The notes: a model not told the origin generated them from the letters alone. DNA of 64,000 bases from JADKCL01 sp046329055 (GCA_046329055.1 JAXLVK010000016.1:1-64000); one strand, 5' to 3'; shown: positions 43,773 through 54,726, numbered from the stretch's first letter. A program made the numbers and translations.

Positions 43773-46700
43773 TTAACGGTAGATCAAGAAGAAGCCTGTC
43801 AGGGGCGAGGATCCGTCACCGGGATCTAGCCGGTAGAAATAGGTGCCGTCCGGAACCTGGTTCCCATTCCAAGTGCCATCCCAATCGTTGTTGTAGCCAT
43901 CGGCCTCGAAGACCTTGGTACCCCAGCGGGTGAAGACTTGGAAATTGTTGTTGGGGTAGAGCTGTATCGCCCCGATGTTCAGGAAGTCATTCGCTCCGTC
44001 CCCATTCGGCGAGAAGCCATTCGGCACCTCGATTTCGATGGGGCTTTGGACGGTGAAGGTCACGCAAGCAGTGTCACAATAGACCGGGACGCCATTGTCG
44101 CAGAGGGAGTAGCAGAAGCTGTCCACCCCGACGAATGTGGCATTGGGGGTGTAGGTCGCAACGCCGCCGCTGAGCAGGACCGTGCCGTTCGCGGGCATCT
44201 GAATGATGGTGACGAAGAGGCTGTCCTGCGGGTTGGCATCGCTGTCATTGGCCATGATGTTGATGCTGACGGTGGTGTTGAAGGGGACGGTCATGGTGTC
44301 CATGACTGCCACGGGCGGGATGTTGCTGGTGTTGACGTTGATGAGGACGTAGGCGGTGTCGCAGAAGGGCGGGCCTGCAGGCGGCACGTCACAGATGACA
44401 TAGCAAATGGTATCCGGACCGAGGTAGCCCACCACTGGCGTGTAAGTGACAGTACCGTTGATATTGTTCAGGGTGACGGTGCCGTGGTTGGGGCCACAGC
44501 TGAGTTGGGTCACGGAGAAGGCATGGCCATTGGGGTCGCTGTCATTGGGCAGCAATGCGACGGTCACGGAGTCTCCCATGAGGGTGGAGTCGATGTCGTC
44601 GATGGCGATCGGTGCCTCGTTGCCATTGAAGATGTTGAGGTACACGATCGCGGTGTCACATCCGGCAGGGCTTCCGTTGTCACAAAGGACGTAGCAGATG
44701 GAGTCCACACCAATAAATGTGCTGTCCGGGATGTACACGATGCTCAGCGTATTGTTGTTGACCGTCGCGGTGCCGTTGGTCGGGCCGCAGGTGATGGTCA
44801 CACTCAAGACATCCGACTCGGGATCCACGTCATTCAGCGTCACGGCCACGATGACCTGTAGGGTGTCATTGGGCAGGGAGATGGTGTCAGAATTGGCGAG
44901 GGGAGGATCATTGACCGGGAGGATGGTCACGATCACCATGCCGGTGTCGCAGGCCGTGGGCAGGGCATTGTCACAAATCCTGTAATAGATGGTGTCCTGA
45001 CCGAAGTAGTTCAATCCCGGGGTGTATTGGATGGTGTCGTTCACCATTATGGCTGTCCCGTGGAAGGGTCCGGACAGGATGCTTGCCGTGAGCGGATCGT
45101 TTTCGATGTCGGTGTCATTGCTCAGGACCGCGATGTTCACCGGGGTGTCCTCCGTCGTCGTGACTGCATCGTCGAGTGCGACGGGCTTGTCATTGGCGGG
45201 ATAGACGGTCCAGTTCACCAGCACGGTGTCGCAGAGCGAGACGTTGCCATTGTCGCAGATGATCAGGGAGAAGCTGGTCGTGCCAACGGAATTGAGGAAT
45301 GGGGTCAGGGTGACACAGCTGTCGCCATTGCTCAATCCCGTCAATGTGCCGATGGTGGGAGCGCCAATCTGCCCGGTGACATCGTAGCTGTTGTTTTCGG
45401 CGTCCGACGCGGAGATGCAGAGCGTCACGGGCTGATCCTCAGGCGAGCTCAGGACGATCGTGTTCGTGGGCAAGCCTGAGGTATCGATCACAGGCGGGGT
45501 GTTGCCGCAATTGGTGATCTGGATATTGCCGATGTTGTTGAGGTAGTTGCACTCCAAGTGCGTACTCGCCGGGGCGGTCAGCGGCAGGGAGTTCGTGCCT
45601 TGGTCGTTGATCTGGAAAAACAGGTTCACGGTGCCACCTTGGTCGGCGACATAGACCATGGGCAATGTGAGGATGGCGCCTGCAGGAACCACCTGCGGCA
45701 GGTTATAGACCTGCATGAAGGTCGAGCCCAAGGTATAAGGATCGCCATTGTAAAAGGAGATCGGCGTGCCAATCGGAATCGGGGCATTGCCCGTGTTGCG
45801 GACGGTGAGACGCACCCCGATCGAGTCCCGGATGCCGTTTTGGCAGGGGCCGAGGTCCAGGTCCAGGAGCGGGTTGAGGATGCTCACTTGGTCATTCGCG
45901 GCGGGGTAGGTGATGGTGCCGTCATTGGACAGACGGGTGGTCTGCTTCATGAAGGCGTTGAAGGGGAAATTGGAGGGGGCACTGTTGGGGAAGCCCAGCT
46001 CCTGACCCTGCTGCTCGCCGGGAATGCGGAGGTTGTCGCGGATGTTCAGGACGAAGTAGCCGCGTTGGTTCCAGATGGTGCGGGCGGAAACCCAAGGCAC
46101 GATGGTAGGCTGGAATGCCTTCACACTGTTGTTGCAGTGGCAGATGATGTTGGCTTGACCATTGTTGTCCACGTCGGCGACCACAGGGGCCTCGAACCGA
46201 GAGCCAGAGGTGCAGGTCGTGCCGAAGCGCACAGCCCCAGATTGGCCATTCAGGATGCGGAGGGTCGCGTCATCGCGGTGGACGATCTCCAAATTGCCGT
46301 CTCCCTCAAAGTCGAATGCGGTGCTTCCTGTCCGTCCGGAATTGTCCACGGAGGGGAAGCTCCAGAATTCCACCAAGGTGTTGGTGGCTGAATTGAAGCG
46401 GAGAGCGAGGAGGACGTTGCGCCCACTGACCACGATTTCCGGTCCGCCAGCGTTGTTCAGGTCCGCGAGTGTGGCCAAGCCGCCAGCAGGGGTGACGAAG
46501 CCGCCCGCATTGCTGCAAGCATCGATCTGGAATGTGGAGCCAATCTGTGTGGTCGTCTGCAAGTCCCAGACATAAACCACGCCGCGACCACCAGCATTTT
46601 GCCCCACGACGACGGCATCGATGTCACCATCGCGGTCGATGTCCGAAAGGCTCGTGAGTCCGTCGGGGAAGCCCGTGATGCTCGTGCGCACGGTCATGGT

Positions 46701-47541
46701 CGCGCCAGCCAGGTCCACGGAATAGACACTGTTGCCAGCAACCAATTCGAGGCCATCGCAGTCTGGGCAGAATCCGCTCGGCAGGACGTCAGCGGCGGTC
46801 GCAGGCTCATTGGGAGAGCCAGCGTTTGCTCCACGAGCGCCGCCGGGGCCGCCGAGGCGAGCAAGGCACCGTTCACGGAATTGAAAATCTGGTCGCCCAG
46901 GCGAATCTCAGGTGTGCCGTTGCCATCGAAGTCCGCGATTTGCGGAACCCAGGACTCGTCGAGGTTGGCGTAGCCGACCTGCACCGCGCTCGTCCACTTG
47001 AGGCCCCCGTGTGCTCGAAGCAGACGAGCTGCCGAGCCGGAGGTGTTCTGGGAAACGAGCAGGATTTCGCCGAAGCCGTCGTTGTCGATGTCGGCGATGG
47101 CATGGGTGCTCATGTTGAGGGCAAAGGGGCGGAGGCAATCGTACGCTCCAAATTGCCATTGGCGCCATTGAAGACATAGGTGCCGGAGGCGATGGAGGGC
47201 GCACCCGTGATCACCTCGGGCATACCGTCCAGGTCGATGTCACCGATCACCGGAATGCGCCTGGGAGCGAGAGGAGTCGCAACACTGTCGGTCGCCCAGA
47301 GCAGGTTCATCTGAAAGGGCGGAGGGGGTGGGGGGGTATATTGACAGCCGGGCACGGCACCTCCAAAGAGTTGGCCGGAGCAGGCAAAGTTGCCGGAGCA
47401 ATCGATGTCATAGCAGTCAACGTAGCCATCATTGTCATCGTCCAAGCCGTTGTTGCAGATTTCCTGGCCATAGACCGCAGTCCCCAGCAGGAACAGCAGC
47501 AATCCCAGGCCGCCCCTCAGGACGGACTTGCGCATTCGCAT
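43773..47541 (-). CDS. Gliding-type multidomain adhesin with VCBS/FG-GAP and cadherin-like repeats and type B T9SS domain; two frame breaks
   Basis: About 1255 residues when joined across two breaks. Start at 47541 (MRMRKSVLRGG) with a signal ending TAVYGQ. Then a Cys/Asp calcium-loop motif CNNGLDDDNDGYVDCYDIDC, FG-GAP/VCBS repeats (IPVIGDIDLDGMPEVITGA, ADIDNDGFGEILLVSQNT, SDIDRDGDIDAVVVGQN), a CARDB-like domain, five tandem cadherin-like domains of about 95 residues each with TICYVLCDNGSPAGCDTA-type cores, and a C-terminal CHU_C type B sorting domain (VPNGFSPNGDGANDFLNIGA ... NGNQVPDGTYFYRL). The frame is lost at a G run at 47126-47129 and at 46852-46853; one added base at each restores a continuous, family-like protein. 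Probably a T9SS-exported surface adhesin served by the adjacent PorP/SprF. Confidence 0.82.
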
Positions 47542-47931
47542 TGGCTTGCTTTGACAATTGATTCCCGAACAGTCAAGTCGTTCGTAAACTTCCCTCATAA
47601 ATCTCACGATTAAACATTCAATTCCGGTATGTACTGGATGAAATGCGGAATAGCTGCCGACCCTCAAAGGGGTTGCCTATCAAGGCTTTGAACCATTCGC
47701 TACGGAATGGAGACATCCTGCTGATAGTGACAAACTTTCAATCCGGTGATCAACTCCTGACCGGGCGACGTACGCGATCTCGCTTTTCGATTCCAGTATC
47801 GGGGATGAATATAGGAAGAATTAGTTTATCCACAGAGTAGTCAACATTGTAATTTTTGAGCCTGTTCAAAAGTCTTTGTTGCGCCCTCCTGCGGCCTTCC
47901 GGAGGATTTTCATGGGTAATCCGAGTATGAG
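47542..47931. other. Gap of about 390 bases without a recognised gene
   Basis: Lies upstream of the adhesin gene and downstream of the DUF5686 gene, both on the - strand. It must hold the adhesin promoter, but no clear TTG/TAnnTTTG pair was found on the - strand. No ORF of quality, RNA gene or strong repeat seen. Confidence 0.5.
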
Positions 47932-50508
47932 TCAGAATGTAATGCTAAAATCAGCCCTCAGACCGAAATTATTGAACTTTCCCCAGTTGGCCTTGGGAAT
48001 GGACGGGTCGGATTTGTAACGCAAATCGAAATAATTCAGTCGCCAAATCGCGTCCACACGGAGCACCTTGAGGATGTTGTACAGGCCAACCCCGGCTTCC
48101 ATGTAGGGAATTTTGGTCGGTGCCTTGATCTCCTGGACATGCAATGATCCATCCGGGCGGGGGATCAGCACATTGTTCAATTGACGATTTTCAGGTGTAA
48201 GGGAACCCCAAGCGAGGCGGCAGGTCAGGACCTCCTTCCACTTCAGGCGACGCAGCAGTGGCAATTGGTTCCAGATTAAGCCTTCAAAGTGCTGCTCCCC
48301 GGCAAAGGTCAAATAGCGATCCGCCACAAACTCATAGTAATTCATGAGGTTGAACCCGGTCCGGTCATACCCCCAGGACATGTTCCCGCGGAAGACATAG
48401 AGGGAGGGAAATGGCAGTGTCCCGAACACCTGCCCCGCCCGGAGGTCATACCTGAACCATCCGTACCTACCCATCCGAGCAAAATTACGCAGGGACACCT
48501 CCGCCTGATCGTAGTCGTATTGGCCGCCGAGGAAGTTGCTGAACCCGTGACGGTACTTCAGGTAAAATATCGGGTATTTCGTGCCAAGGAACTTGCGATC
48601 GCCCCGGGAGTCGGAGATGTACTTCTCCTTGAATGAGAGCCGGAAGTCTGCTCCCGCCTCCGTGATGCTGTAGTTGTGACCGAGACCGCCATCGGGCCTT
48701 TCATAGCCGAAGAGGAAGGTTTTCGCTGGCTCAAATGCCTTGGTTCGGAAATAGAAATCGCCAGCCAGGCCCTTCATGATGTCCGTGGACAGGGAGACCT
48801 TGTTTTCAGTGTAGTAATTCAGCTGTGTGAGGGGCACACGCCGCAGACTCGTTTGGAGCAAGCTCGTGCCATTGTTGAGGAAGTCCTCGAAACCCACCTG
48901 CTCCACCTCGGAGGTCCGGCGCAGTCCGAGTTCCACCTTGGGCTTCCGCTGCAGGCGAAACTTGGTCTCCACCTGATACTTCCAACGCTGATCCCCGAAC
49001 CCGTAGGCCACATGCCCGCCGAAATAGAACCATTTGCTGAAATCGGGCCGGGTATAGAAGCCGATGCGGCTCCGCCACCCTTCAGCCTGATTGAAACCGA
49101 GCAGGTAGAAATAAGGCCCCACCTCCCAGTATTTGCGCTTGTAAGTCCCCCAACCGATGAGCCGGGTCGCCTCGATGTAGAAATCGAGCACCCCACGCGA
49201 CCGCAGGGAGTCCACAATCGCCACACCGATCTGCTCGCTCTTGTCCAGCGGCGACTTGCGCGCCTCCGCCCAGAAGGTCGAGTCCTTGTTCTCCGCATCG
49301 GCCATCACCTCCATGAGCTCCTGATGGTAGAACTTGGGCTCACGGGGCTGATTGATCTTATAATTATATAGATGTGAGCTGCTCCGGCCGATCACGCTGA
49401 TCCCCGTTCCACCTTTGCGTTTGGTCAGGCTGTTCTGAAAATCCACCTCGATGTCCAGCAACGTCGGCACCCAGAAGGTATCGACTGCCCCGTATTCCTG
49501 ACGGATGCGGATGTCCTCGACGAAGTTGATGTTGGGGTTTTCGTTCAGCTTCAGGTCCAGGCGGTTGATCGCCCAGCGCTTGTTGTCGATGAAGATCGTG
49601 CCTTTGAAGACCGGGTCATAGGGGCGCTTGGGCAGCACGGAGATGCCATAGAGCGTGTCCTGCCCATAAGCCTCGATGCTCTGCACATAATAATCATAGT
49701 CCACGAACGCGCCGTCCGCAATGGGGCTGAGGAAGGTCCGGTCCACCACCACCACGTTGTTGTCGTACATGTCCAGCAGCAGGAGCATCGAGCTGAGCAA
49801 GTTGTACTCGCTGCCCTTGTTTACCCCGCTCGTCTTCACAGCCAGGATTTCCTCCTTCTTCTGATCCGGTCGCAGGTAGTAGAAGCGGCTCACGCTCTCC
49901 GAGACAAAGCCCGCGACCTTGTACCGCGAGGTGTCATTGTGCATGGAGTCGCCCAGGATCTCCATCACCTGCGTCCCGATGTTCCGAACCAGCTTGTTGC
50001 TGAGGAACTTGTCGGTGACATTGTCCATGGTGAGCACGAGCTTGTTGTAAGCCTCGTACTCGTAGGCTTCAATCTTGTCGAACCGGTTCCGGCGACGGTT
50101 GGCGATGGCGTTGCGAATGACCCGATGCGCGGGGTTCACGGCCTTGGAGGTGATGACCACATCCTGCAAGTTCATGCTCACAGGAATGGCTTGCGCGCGG
50201 TAGCCCGTCCGGTCCGCATCGAGTGTCACACTGTCCGCGAACAGGCGATACCCCGAAGCCTTGATGACGATTTTGTACTTGCCCTTGGGAACAGTGAAGA
50301 GGAATTCCCCGTCGAGGTTGGTGTTCAGGCCAAATGTAGTCCCCTCCAGGCTCACTGCAACGAGCGGCAGCGGCTCCTGCGTGACCGAGTCGATCACTGT
50401 GCCGGAAAATTGCACCTTTTGGCCCATGGCAATACCCCCGATGAGCATCAGGATGCCATGCAGAACCACCCAATGGATTCGCTTCTGGTATTTTCCGAAT
50501 CGCAGCAA
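47932..50508 (-). CDS. DUF5686 outer-membrane protein with carboxypeptidase-regulatory-like domain
   Basis: 858 residues. An N-terminal signal-like segment (VVLHGILMLIGGIAMGQ) is followed by a CarboxypepD_reg-like domain (FSGTVIDSVTQEPLPLVAVSLEGT) and a long DUF5686 region that ends in a predicted outer-membrane barrel (GLRADFSITF, with a terminal Phe). Motifs NPAHRVIRNAIANRRRNRFDKIEAYEYEAYNKL and DNKRWAINRLDLKLNENPNINFVEDI are typical of the family. The family is widespread in Bacteroidota and its function is unknown. The start is uncertain: position 50508 is a TTG, and an in-frame GTG at 50466 (in HWVVLHG) would shorten the n-region. Confidence 0.85.
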   Translation of the reverse strand: MLRFGKYQKRIHWVVLHGILMLIGGIAMGQKVQFSGTVIDSVTQEPLPLVAVSLEGTTFGLNTNLDGEFLFTVPKGKYKIVIKASGYRLFADSVTLDADRTGYRAQAIPVSMNLQDVVITSKAVNPAHRVIRNAIANRRRNRFDKIEAYEYEAYNKLVLTMDNVTDKFLSNKLVRNIGTQVMEILGDSMHNDTSRYKVAGFVSESVSRFYYLRPDQKKEEILAVKTSGVNKGSEYNLLSSMLLLLDMYDNNVVVVDRTFLSPIADGAFVDYDYYVQSIEAYGQDTLYGISVLPKRPYDPVFKGTIFIDNKRWAINRLDLKLNENPNINFVEDIRIRQEYGAVDTFWVPTLLDIEVDFQNSLTKRKGGTGISVIGRSSSHLYNYKINQPREPKFYHQELMEVMADAENKDSTFWAEARKSPLDKSEQIGVAIVDSLRSRGVLDFYIEATRLIGWGTYKRKYWEVGPYFYLLGFNQAEGWRSRIGFYTRPDFSKWFYFGGHVAYGFGDQRWKYQVETKFRLQRKPKVELGLRRTSEVEQVGFEDFLNNGTSLLQTSLRRVPLTQLNYYTENKVSLSTDIMKGLAGDFYFRTKAFEPAKTFLFGYERPDGGLGHNYSITEAGADFRLSFKEKYISDSRGDRKFLGTKYPIFYLKYRHGFSNFLGGQYDYDQAEVSLRNFARMGRYGWFRYDLRAGQVFGTLPFPSLYVFRGNMSWGYDRTGFNLMNYYEFVADRYLTFAGEQHFEGLIWNQLPLLRRLKWKEVLTCRLAWGSLTPENRQLNNVLIPRPDGSLHVQEIKAPTKIPYMEAGVGLYNILKVLRVDAIWRLNYFDLRYKSDPSIPKANWGKFNNFGLRADFSITF

Positions 50509-50607
50509 CGACTTAGCAGGCCAAAACAGACTGAAAAGATAAGGAACCTGCCGGAATTATCGCCTCCGCTTTTCGAGGGAATCCGATACACTGTTTCAAT
50601 GGGCGCC

Positions 50608-52839
50608 TTATCGGCCGCTCCTGCCGCCGGACCGCCCGCTCCTGCGACTGCCCCCTGCGGAACTGTCAGTGGACTCCGTCGTCAGGCCGCCAGGCATCGC
50701 GGTGAAGCAGGACGAACTGATTCCCCGGGCGCCAAAGTAGTCCCTGAGCAATCCCGAGGTCCTTCTGTTCCGCTCGCCAGCGCCGCCCCTGCCGGGAGCA
50801 TGCACCATGTTGTAGGGCAGGTCACCGGAGATCTCATTGAAGCCGCGCTGCTGCCGGTCCAAAATGTACCGGTAGCCACGGAAGGGGTTCCGCATGCCGC
50901 GAATCTGCTGACGGAGGCTGCGCGCCCTTTCCCCGCGACGCCGCGTATGCGCATCGCGCACTGCGTCGATCAGCTGATCCATCACGGCAGTGCGAGTGGT
51001 CCTGGCTTCGAGGAAATCCCGCACCTTGCTGGTCAGGCGGGAGATGCCATTGGAGTCCAAAGTCGTGCCCTCAGTGGCGAGCGGAGCCAATATGCCGTCC
51101 ACCTCACCCCGCAGGGCCATGATCATGGCTTGTTGGCTGGTCACGACTTGCCCCATGTTCCTGAAGGATTCTTCTCCCATCTCGGTGGTGAATTCACCTG
51201 CCAGTCTGGCCAGCTCCGCGGTGGCGGTCTCCATGATCTCCTCCTTTTCGGAGACCTGACCCCAGAACTCCCGCACGGAGGTCTGGAAATCGGCGATGGC
51301 AGAGTCATACCTTCCCTCGACGCGCTCGGATGCCGCTGCGGTATTGGCATCCAACAAGGCGGCATTGGCGGCGATCGGGGCGAGGCGCTGCTGGATGCGG
51401 ATCAGGGTCTGGATCCCGTCCAAGTGGCCTTGGGTCGCCTGGGACATGCCGTTTGCCAGCCCGTCCCTCAGCATTTGTGTCTGGCCCTCGGTGAGGTGGC
51501 TGGGGCGTGTGACGCCGTCACCCGTGTCGGCACCCGTCAGGGCATTGAGCAACCGCTGGCCCTCGGCTTGGATCGGGGTCGCGAGCGCGGTGAGGTTCAC
51601 CTGCATGCCGGGTCGGCGCGATTGTGCCTGCTGGATGTAGGTGGTATTGGAATTGTTGGTGGTGGTGCGGCCCTCGGCATCGACTTGGAGGATTTCATCC
51701 AGGTTGCCAGCAGGGTGAGCGTCGGCATCCACGCGGCTCCAGTTCACGACGGGATGGATGTAATGCGGCTCGGGGAAGAAGTGCTCGCCGAGGTTGGCGG
51801 TGTGCTCGCGACCTCCGCTGTCGGGATGGCCCTGGCTGAAGCAGACCGCCTGCCGGTAAAGCGATCCATCGGGCGCCGATTGCTGTGGCCCCGCCCAATG
51901 CGAGAAAATCACGCTGTGCGAGCCGATGCGTGAGCCATTGCCATTGTAGTACCAGAGCCAATCACCAGGCTGGATTTGCTCGATCATGCTCATGGTCATG
52001 CCCACACGCCGCCCGATGCCGTGCATGGCCTCGGGATCACCGGATTCTCGTGCTCTTGCCACAGTGGCGGCATGAGAGGTGCCATCCATGATGGGACCCA
52101 CGTCGCTTGTCTCTACATCCGGGAGGACATCGGCCCCCACAAATGCGCCGGAGAAGCCATGGAAGCCCTCAGGCGTCTCCCCTGTTCCGAACACGACCGT
52201 TCCATCGTGATCGAAATTGCCCATGACGCCATTGGCGACGGGGCCGGTCTCGCGGGTCGCGCCTGCATAATGATGCGTGATCTGCACCCAGTGGAAGCAC
52301 ATCCGTGCATGGACCCGCTGCGTGAGGGAGCCGACCTGGTATTGGCCGTCGGCTAGGATTTGGGCGGACATGAGGAGGCGTTGCTGCGCCGTGGTGTGAT
52401 TCGGGATATCCCCATTGAAAAGGCCGTCAGGAATGTTGTGAGGCGCTTGGAAGAACCCCATCAGCAGCTCCATTTGACGCGGATCGAAGAGCTGTTGCAG
52501 CCTTTCGACGCTGAGCGCGTCGCCACTCGCGATGCCCACACCGACGACCCGGGACGACTCTGCGGGGCCAAACACATGCAGGATCGACTGGAAATAGGAG
52601 TTGAATTGCGTCGCGAATGCCTGCCAGTCCCCGCCTCCGGCAGGCACGTCGTGATCCGCTGCAAGGTCGGGATCCACCTGCAACTGACTCACTGAGCCGG
52701 AGCCACCATCCTCACCACCCCCATCGGGCGGGCCTGCGGTGACCTGGAAACGAGGTGGAACAAGGCTGCGCCCCTCTGCTCCGGGGGCGGATTCGGAATG
52801 CTCGGACGTAGCGCCCGAACGATCGGCAGGAACTCGCAT
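50608..52839 (-). CDS. Leader-bearing large protein with a candidate Cys/His hydrolase domain (putative effector)
   Basis: 743 residues, no signal peptide. The shared leader appears as GRSLVPPRFQVTA with PPRFQVTA at residues 28-35. A domain at about 75-340 has a candidate nucleophile in HARMCFHWVQITHHY (C181) and a candidate histidine in PGDWLWYYNGNGSRIGSHSV (H308), preceded by PGDW, which is the order seen in NlpC/P60- and CHAP-like cysteine hydrolases. The substrate is unknown. A long helical region follows (about 410-650, including coiled-coil-like EEIMETATAELARLAGEF), and the end is a basic Ser/Arg/Gly tail (SRRSGRSGGRSGR). No small lipoprotein gene follows it; the next gene on this strand is DUF5686 after 99 bases, so an immunity partner is not visible. 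Confidence 0.6.
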   Translation of the reverse strand: MRVPADRSGATSEHSESAPGAEGRSLVPPRFQVTAGPPDGGGEDGGSGSVSQLQVDPDLAADHDVPAGGGDWQAFATQFNSYFQSILHVFGPAESSRVVGVGIASGDALSVERLQQLFDPRQMELLMGFFQAPHNIPDGLFNGDIPNHTTAQQRLLMSAQILADGQYQVGSLTQRVHARMCFHWVQITHHYAGATRETGPVANGVMGNFDHDGTVVFGTGETPEGFHGFSGAFVGADVLPDVETSDVGPIMDGTSHAATVARARESGDPEAMHGIGRRVGMTMSMIEQIQPGDWLWYYNGNGSRIGSHSVIFSHWAGPQQSAPDGSLYRQAVCFSQGHPDSGGREHTANLGEHFFPEPHYIHPVVNWSRVDADAHPAGNLDEILQVDAEGRTTTNNSNTTYIQQAQSRRPGMQVNLTALATPIQAEGQRLLNALTGADTGDGVTRPSHLTEGQTQMLRDGLANGMSQATQGHLDGIQTLIRIQQRLAPIAANAALLDANTAAASERVEGRYDSAIADFQTSVREFWGQVSEKEEIMETATAELARLAGEFTTEMGEESFRNMGQVVTSQQAMIMALRGEVDGILAPLATEGTTLDSNGISRLTSKVRDFLEARTTRTAVMDQLIDAVRDAHTRRRGERARSLRQQIRGMRNPFRGYRYILDRQQRGFNEISGDLPYNMVHAPGRGGAGERNRRTSGLLRDYFGARGISSSCFTAMPGGLTTESTDSSAGGSRRSGRSGGRSGR

Positions 52840-53000
52840 ATCTCTCTTTGGCTAATTGGACGACAAGTGCACAAGCCGGGGCCAATCCATTCCCCTGAGT
52901 GCATCGCCAATTTACTATCCGGACGATTAAAGGTCAACACCCCTCATTTTCCACTCCATCCCCACGTCTTCCTCCCTCATTATTCATTCTTAATTATCAA

Positions 53001-53027
53001 TTGTTCATTCCCCACCGATTATCTTTG
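53001..53027 (+). promoter_or_regulatory. Promoter of ettA
   Basis: TTG at 53001-53003 and TATCTTTG at 53020-53027, an exact match to the Bacteroidota -7 consensus TAnnTTTG with a 16-base spacer. The ATG is 25 bases downstream. Confidence 0.6.
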
Positions 53028-53052
53028 CACACTGAAAATTCCTGTAGGCTAC

Positions 53053-54726
53053 ATGAGCGATCGTCAAATCATCTTTTCCATGTCGCGGGTAAGCAAGACT
53101 TATCCGCCCAACAAGCAGGTGATCCGGGACATCTCCCTCGGCTTCTACCTCGGCGCCAAGATCGGCGTGATTGGTATGAACGGTCAGGGCAAGTCCACCC
53201 TGCTCCGCATCATTGCGGGCCGTGACACCGACTTCCAAGGAGACCTGGCATTTTCCCCCGGCTACACGGTGGGCTTGCTGGAGCAGCACCCTGAACTCGA
53301 CCCCGAGAAGACTGTCATCGAGATCGTGCGCGAAGGCGCCGCCGAGATCGTGGCCCTGCTCGACGAGTTTGAGCAGATCAATATGAAGTTCATGGAGGAG
53401 ATGAGCCCCGAAGCCATGGACAAGCTCATCAACCGCCAAGCTACGGTCCAAGACAAGATCGATGCCTCCGACGCATGGAACCTGGACAGCCGCCTCGAAG
53501 TCGCCATGGACGCCCTGCGCTGCCCGCCTTCGGATCAGAAAGTCGGCACCCTCTCTGGTGGTGAAAAGCGCCGCGTCGCCCTTTGCCGCCTCCTCATCCA
53601 ATCCCCGGACGTCCTCCTGCTTGACGAACCCACGAACCACTTGGACGCGGAAAGCGTGCAGTGGTTGGAGCAACACCTGCAGAACTACGCAGGCACCGTC
53701 ATCGCAGTGACCCACGACCGTTACTTCCTCGACAATGTCGCAGGATGGATCCTGGAACTCGACCGCGGCCACGGTGTACCCTGGAAAGGCAATTACACCT
53801 CCTGGCTGGAGCAAAAGCAGAAGAAGCTCGACCAAGAGCAAAAACAAGAAAGCAAGCGCCAAAAGACCCTGGAGCGAGAGCTCGAGTGGATCAAGATGGC
53901 TCCCAAGGCCCGCCACGCGAAAGGCAAGGCCCGTATCAATGCCTACGAGAAAATGGTCTCCGACGAAAGCCAACAGCGCGATCAGGACTTGGAGATCTAC
54001 ATCCCACCGGGTCCCCGCCTCGGCGACAAGGTCATCGAAGCCCATGGCGTGGCCAAGGCTTTCGGCGACAAGCTGCTCTATGAAGGCATGGAGTTCGTCA
54101 TCCCCAAGGGAGCAGTGGTGGGTGTGATCGGCCCGAACGGTGCTGGTAAGACGACCCTCTTCCGCATGATCACCAGCAAGGAGAAGCCAGATGCCGGCAC
54201 CTTCGAGGTGGGTGAGACGGTGAAGCTCGCCTATGTGGACCAAGAGCACGACGACCTCGACATGGAGGCAAGTGTCTATGACGCCATCACGGGCGGCAAC
54301 GACATCATCCAGCTCGGCGCCAAGGAAATGAATGGCCGCGCCTACGTGAGCCGCTTCAACTTTGCCGGCACCGACCAAAGCAAAAAGGTCAAGCAACTCT
54401 CCGGTGGTGAGCGCAACCGCTTGCACCTCGCCCGCGTGCTCCGCTCCGGCGCGAACGTCCTCCTCTTGGACGAACCCACGAACGACCTCGACGTGAACAC
54501 GCTGCGAGCCCTCGAAGAAGCCATCGACAACTTCGGCGGCTGCGCAATCATCATCAGCCACGACCGTTGGTTCCTGGACCGCGTCTGCACCCACATCATG
54601 GCCTTCGAAGGCGAGTCAAGGGTGTTCTTCTATGAAGGATCCTTCACGGAGTACGAGGAAGACAAGAAGAAGCGCCTCGGGGACTCAGGTCCGACCCGGA
54701 TCCGGTACAAGAAGCTGTCGCGGTAA
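53053..54726 (+). CDS. ettA: EttA, energy-dependent translational throttle ABC-F ATPase
   Basis: 557 residues from the ATG at 53053; an upstream open extension from 52798 is non-coding promoter sequence. Two ABC ATPase domains: first with GMNGQGKST, LSGGEKRRVALCRLL and LLLDEPTNHLDAESVQWLEQHL; second with GPNGAGKTT, LSGGERNRLHLARVL and LLLDEPTNDLD. No membrane domain. The linker between them (QKQKKLDQEQKQESKRQKTLERELEWI) and the ending YEEDKKKRLG fit EttA, a soluble factor that binds the ribosomal E site and gates the first elongation step according to the ATP/ADP ratio. Strong promoter upstream and palindromic terminator downstream mark a single-gene unit. Confidence 0.93.
   Translation: MSDRQIIFSMSRVSKTYPPNKQVIRDISLGFYLGAKIGVIGMNGQGKSTLLRIIAGRDTDFQGDLAFSPGYTVGLLEQHPELDPEKTVIEIVREGAAEIVALLDEFEQINMKFMEEMSPEAMDKLINRQATVQDKIDASDAWNLDSRLEVAMDALRCPPSDQKVGTLSGGEKRRVALCRLLIQSPDVLLLDEPTNHLDAESVQWLEQHLQNYAGTVIAVTHDRYFLDNVAGWILELDRGHGVPWKGNYTSWLEQKQKKLDQEQKQESKRQKTLERELEWIKMAPKARHAKGKARINAYEKMVSDESQQRDQDLEIYIPPGPRLGDKVIEAHGVAKAFGDKLLYEGMEFVIPKGAVVGVIGPNGAGKTTLFRMITSKEKPDAGTFEVGETVKLAYVDQEHDDLDMEASVYDAITGGNDIIQLGAKEMNGRAYVSRFNFAGTDQSKKVKQLSGGERNRLHLARVLRSGANVLLLDEPTNDLDVNTLRALEEAIDNFGGCAIIISHDRWFLDRVCTHIMAFEGESRVFFYEGSFTEYEEDKKKRLGDSGPTRIRYKKLSR

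Noticed and set aside
49939..51933. 664-residue open frame on the + strand
   Set aside because: It spans parts of two genes on the other strand and has no recognisable domain; a GC-related shadow.
53005..54594. 529-residue open frame opposite ettA
   Set aside because: ettA is unambiguous on the + strand; the antisense frame has low-complexity Val/Leu/His composition.
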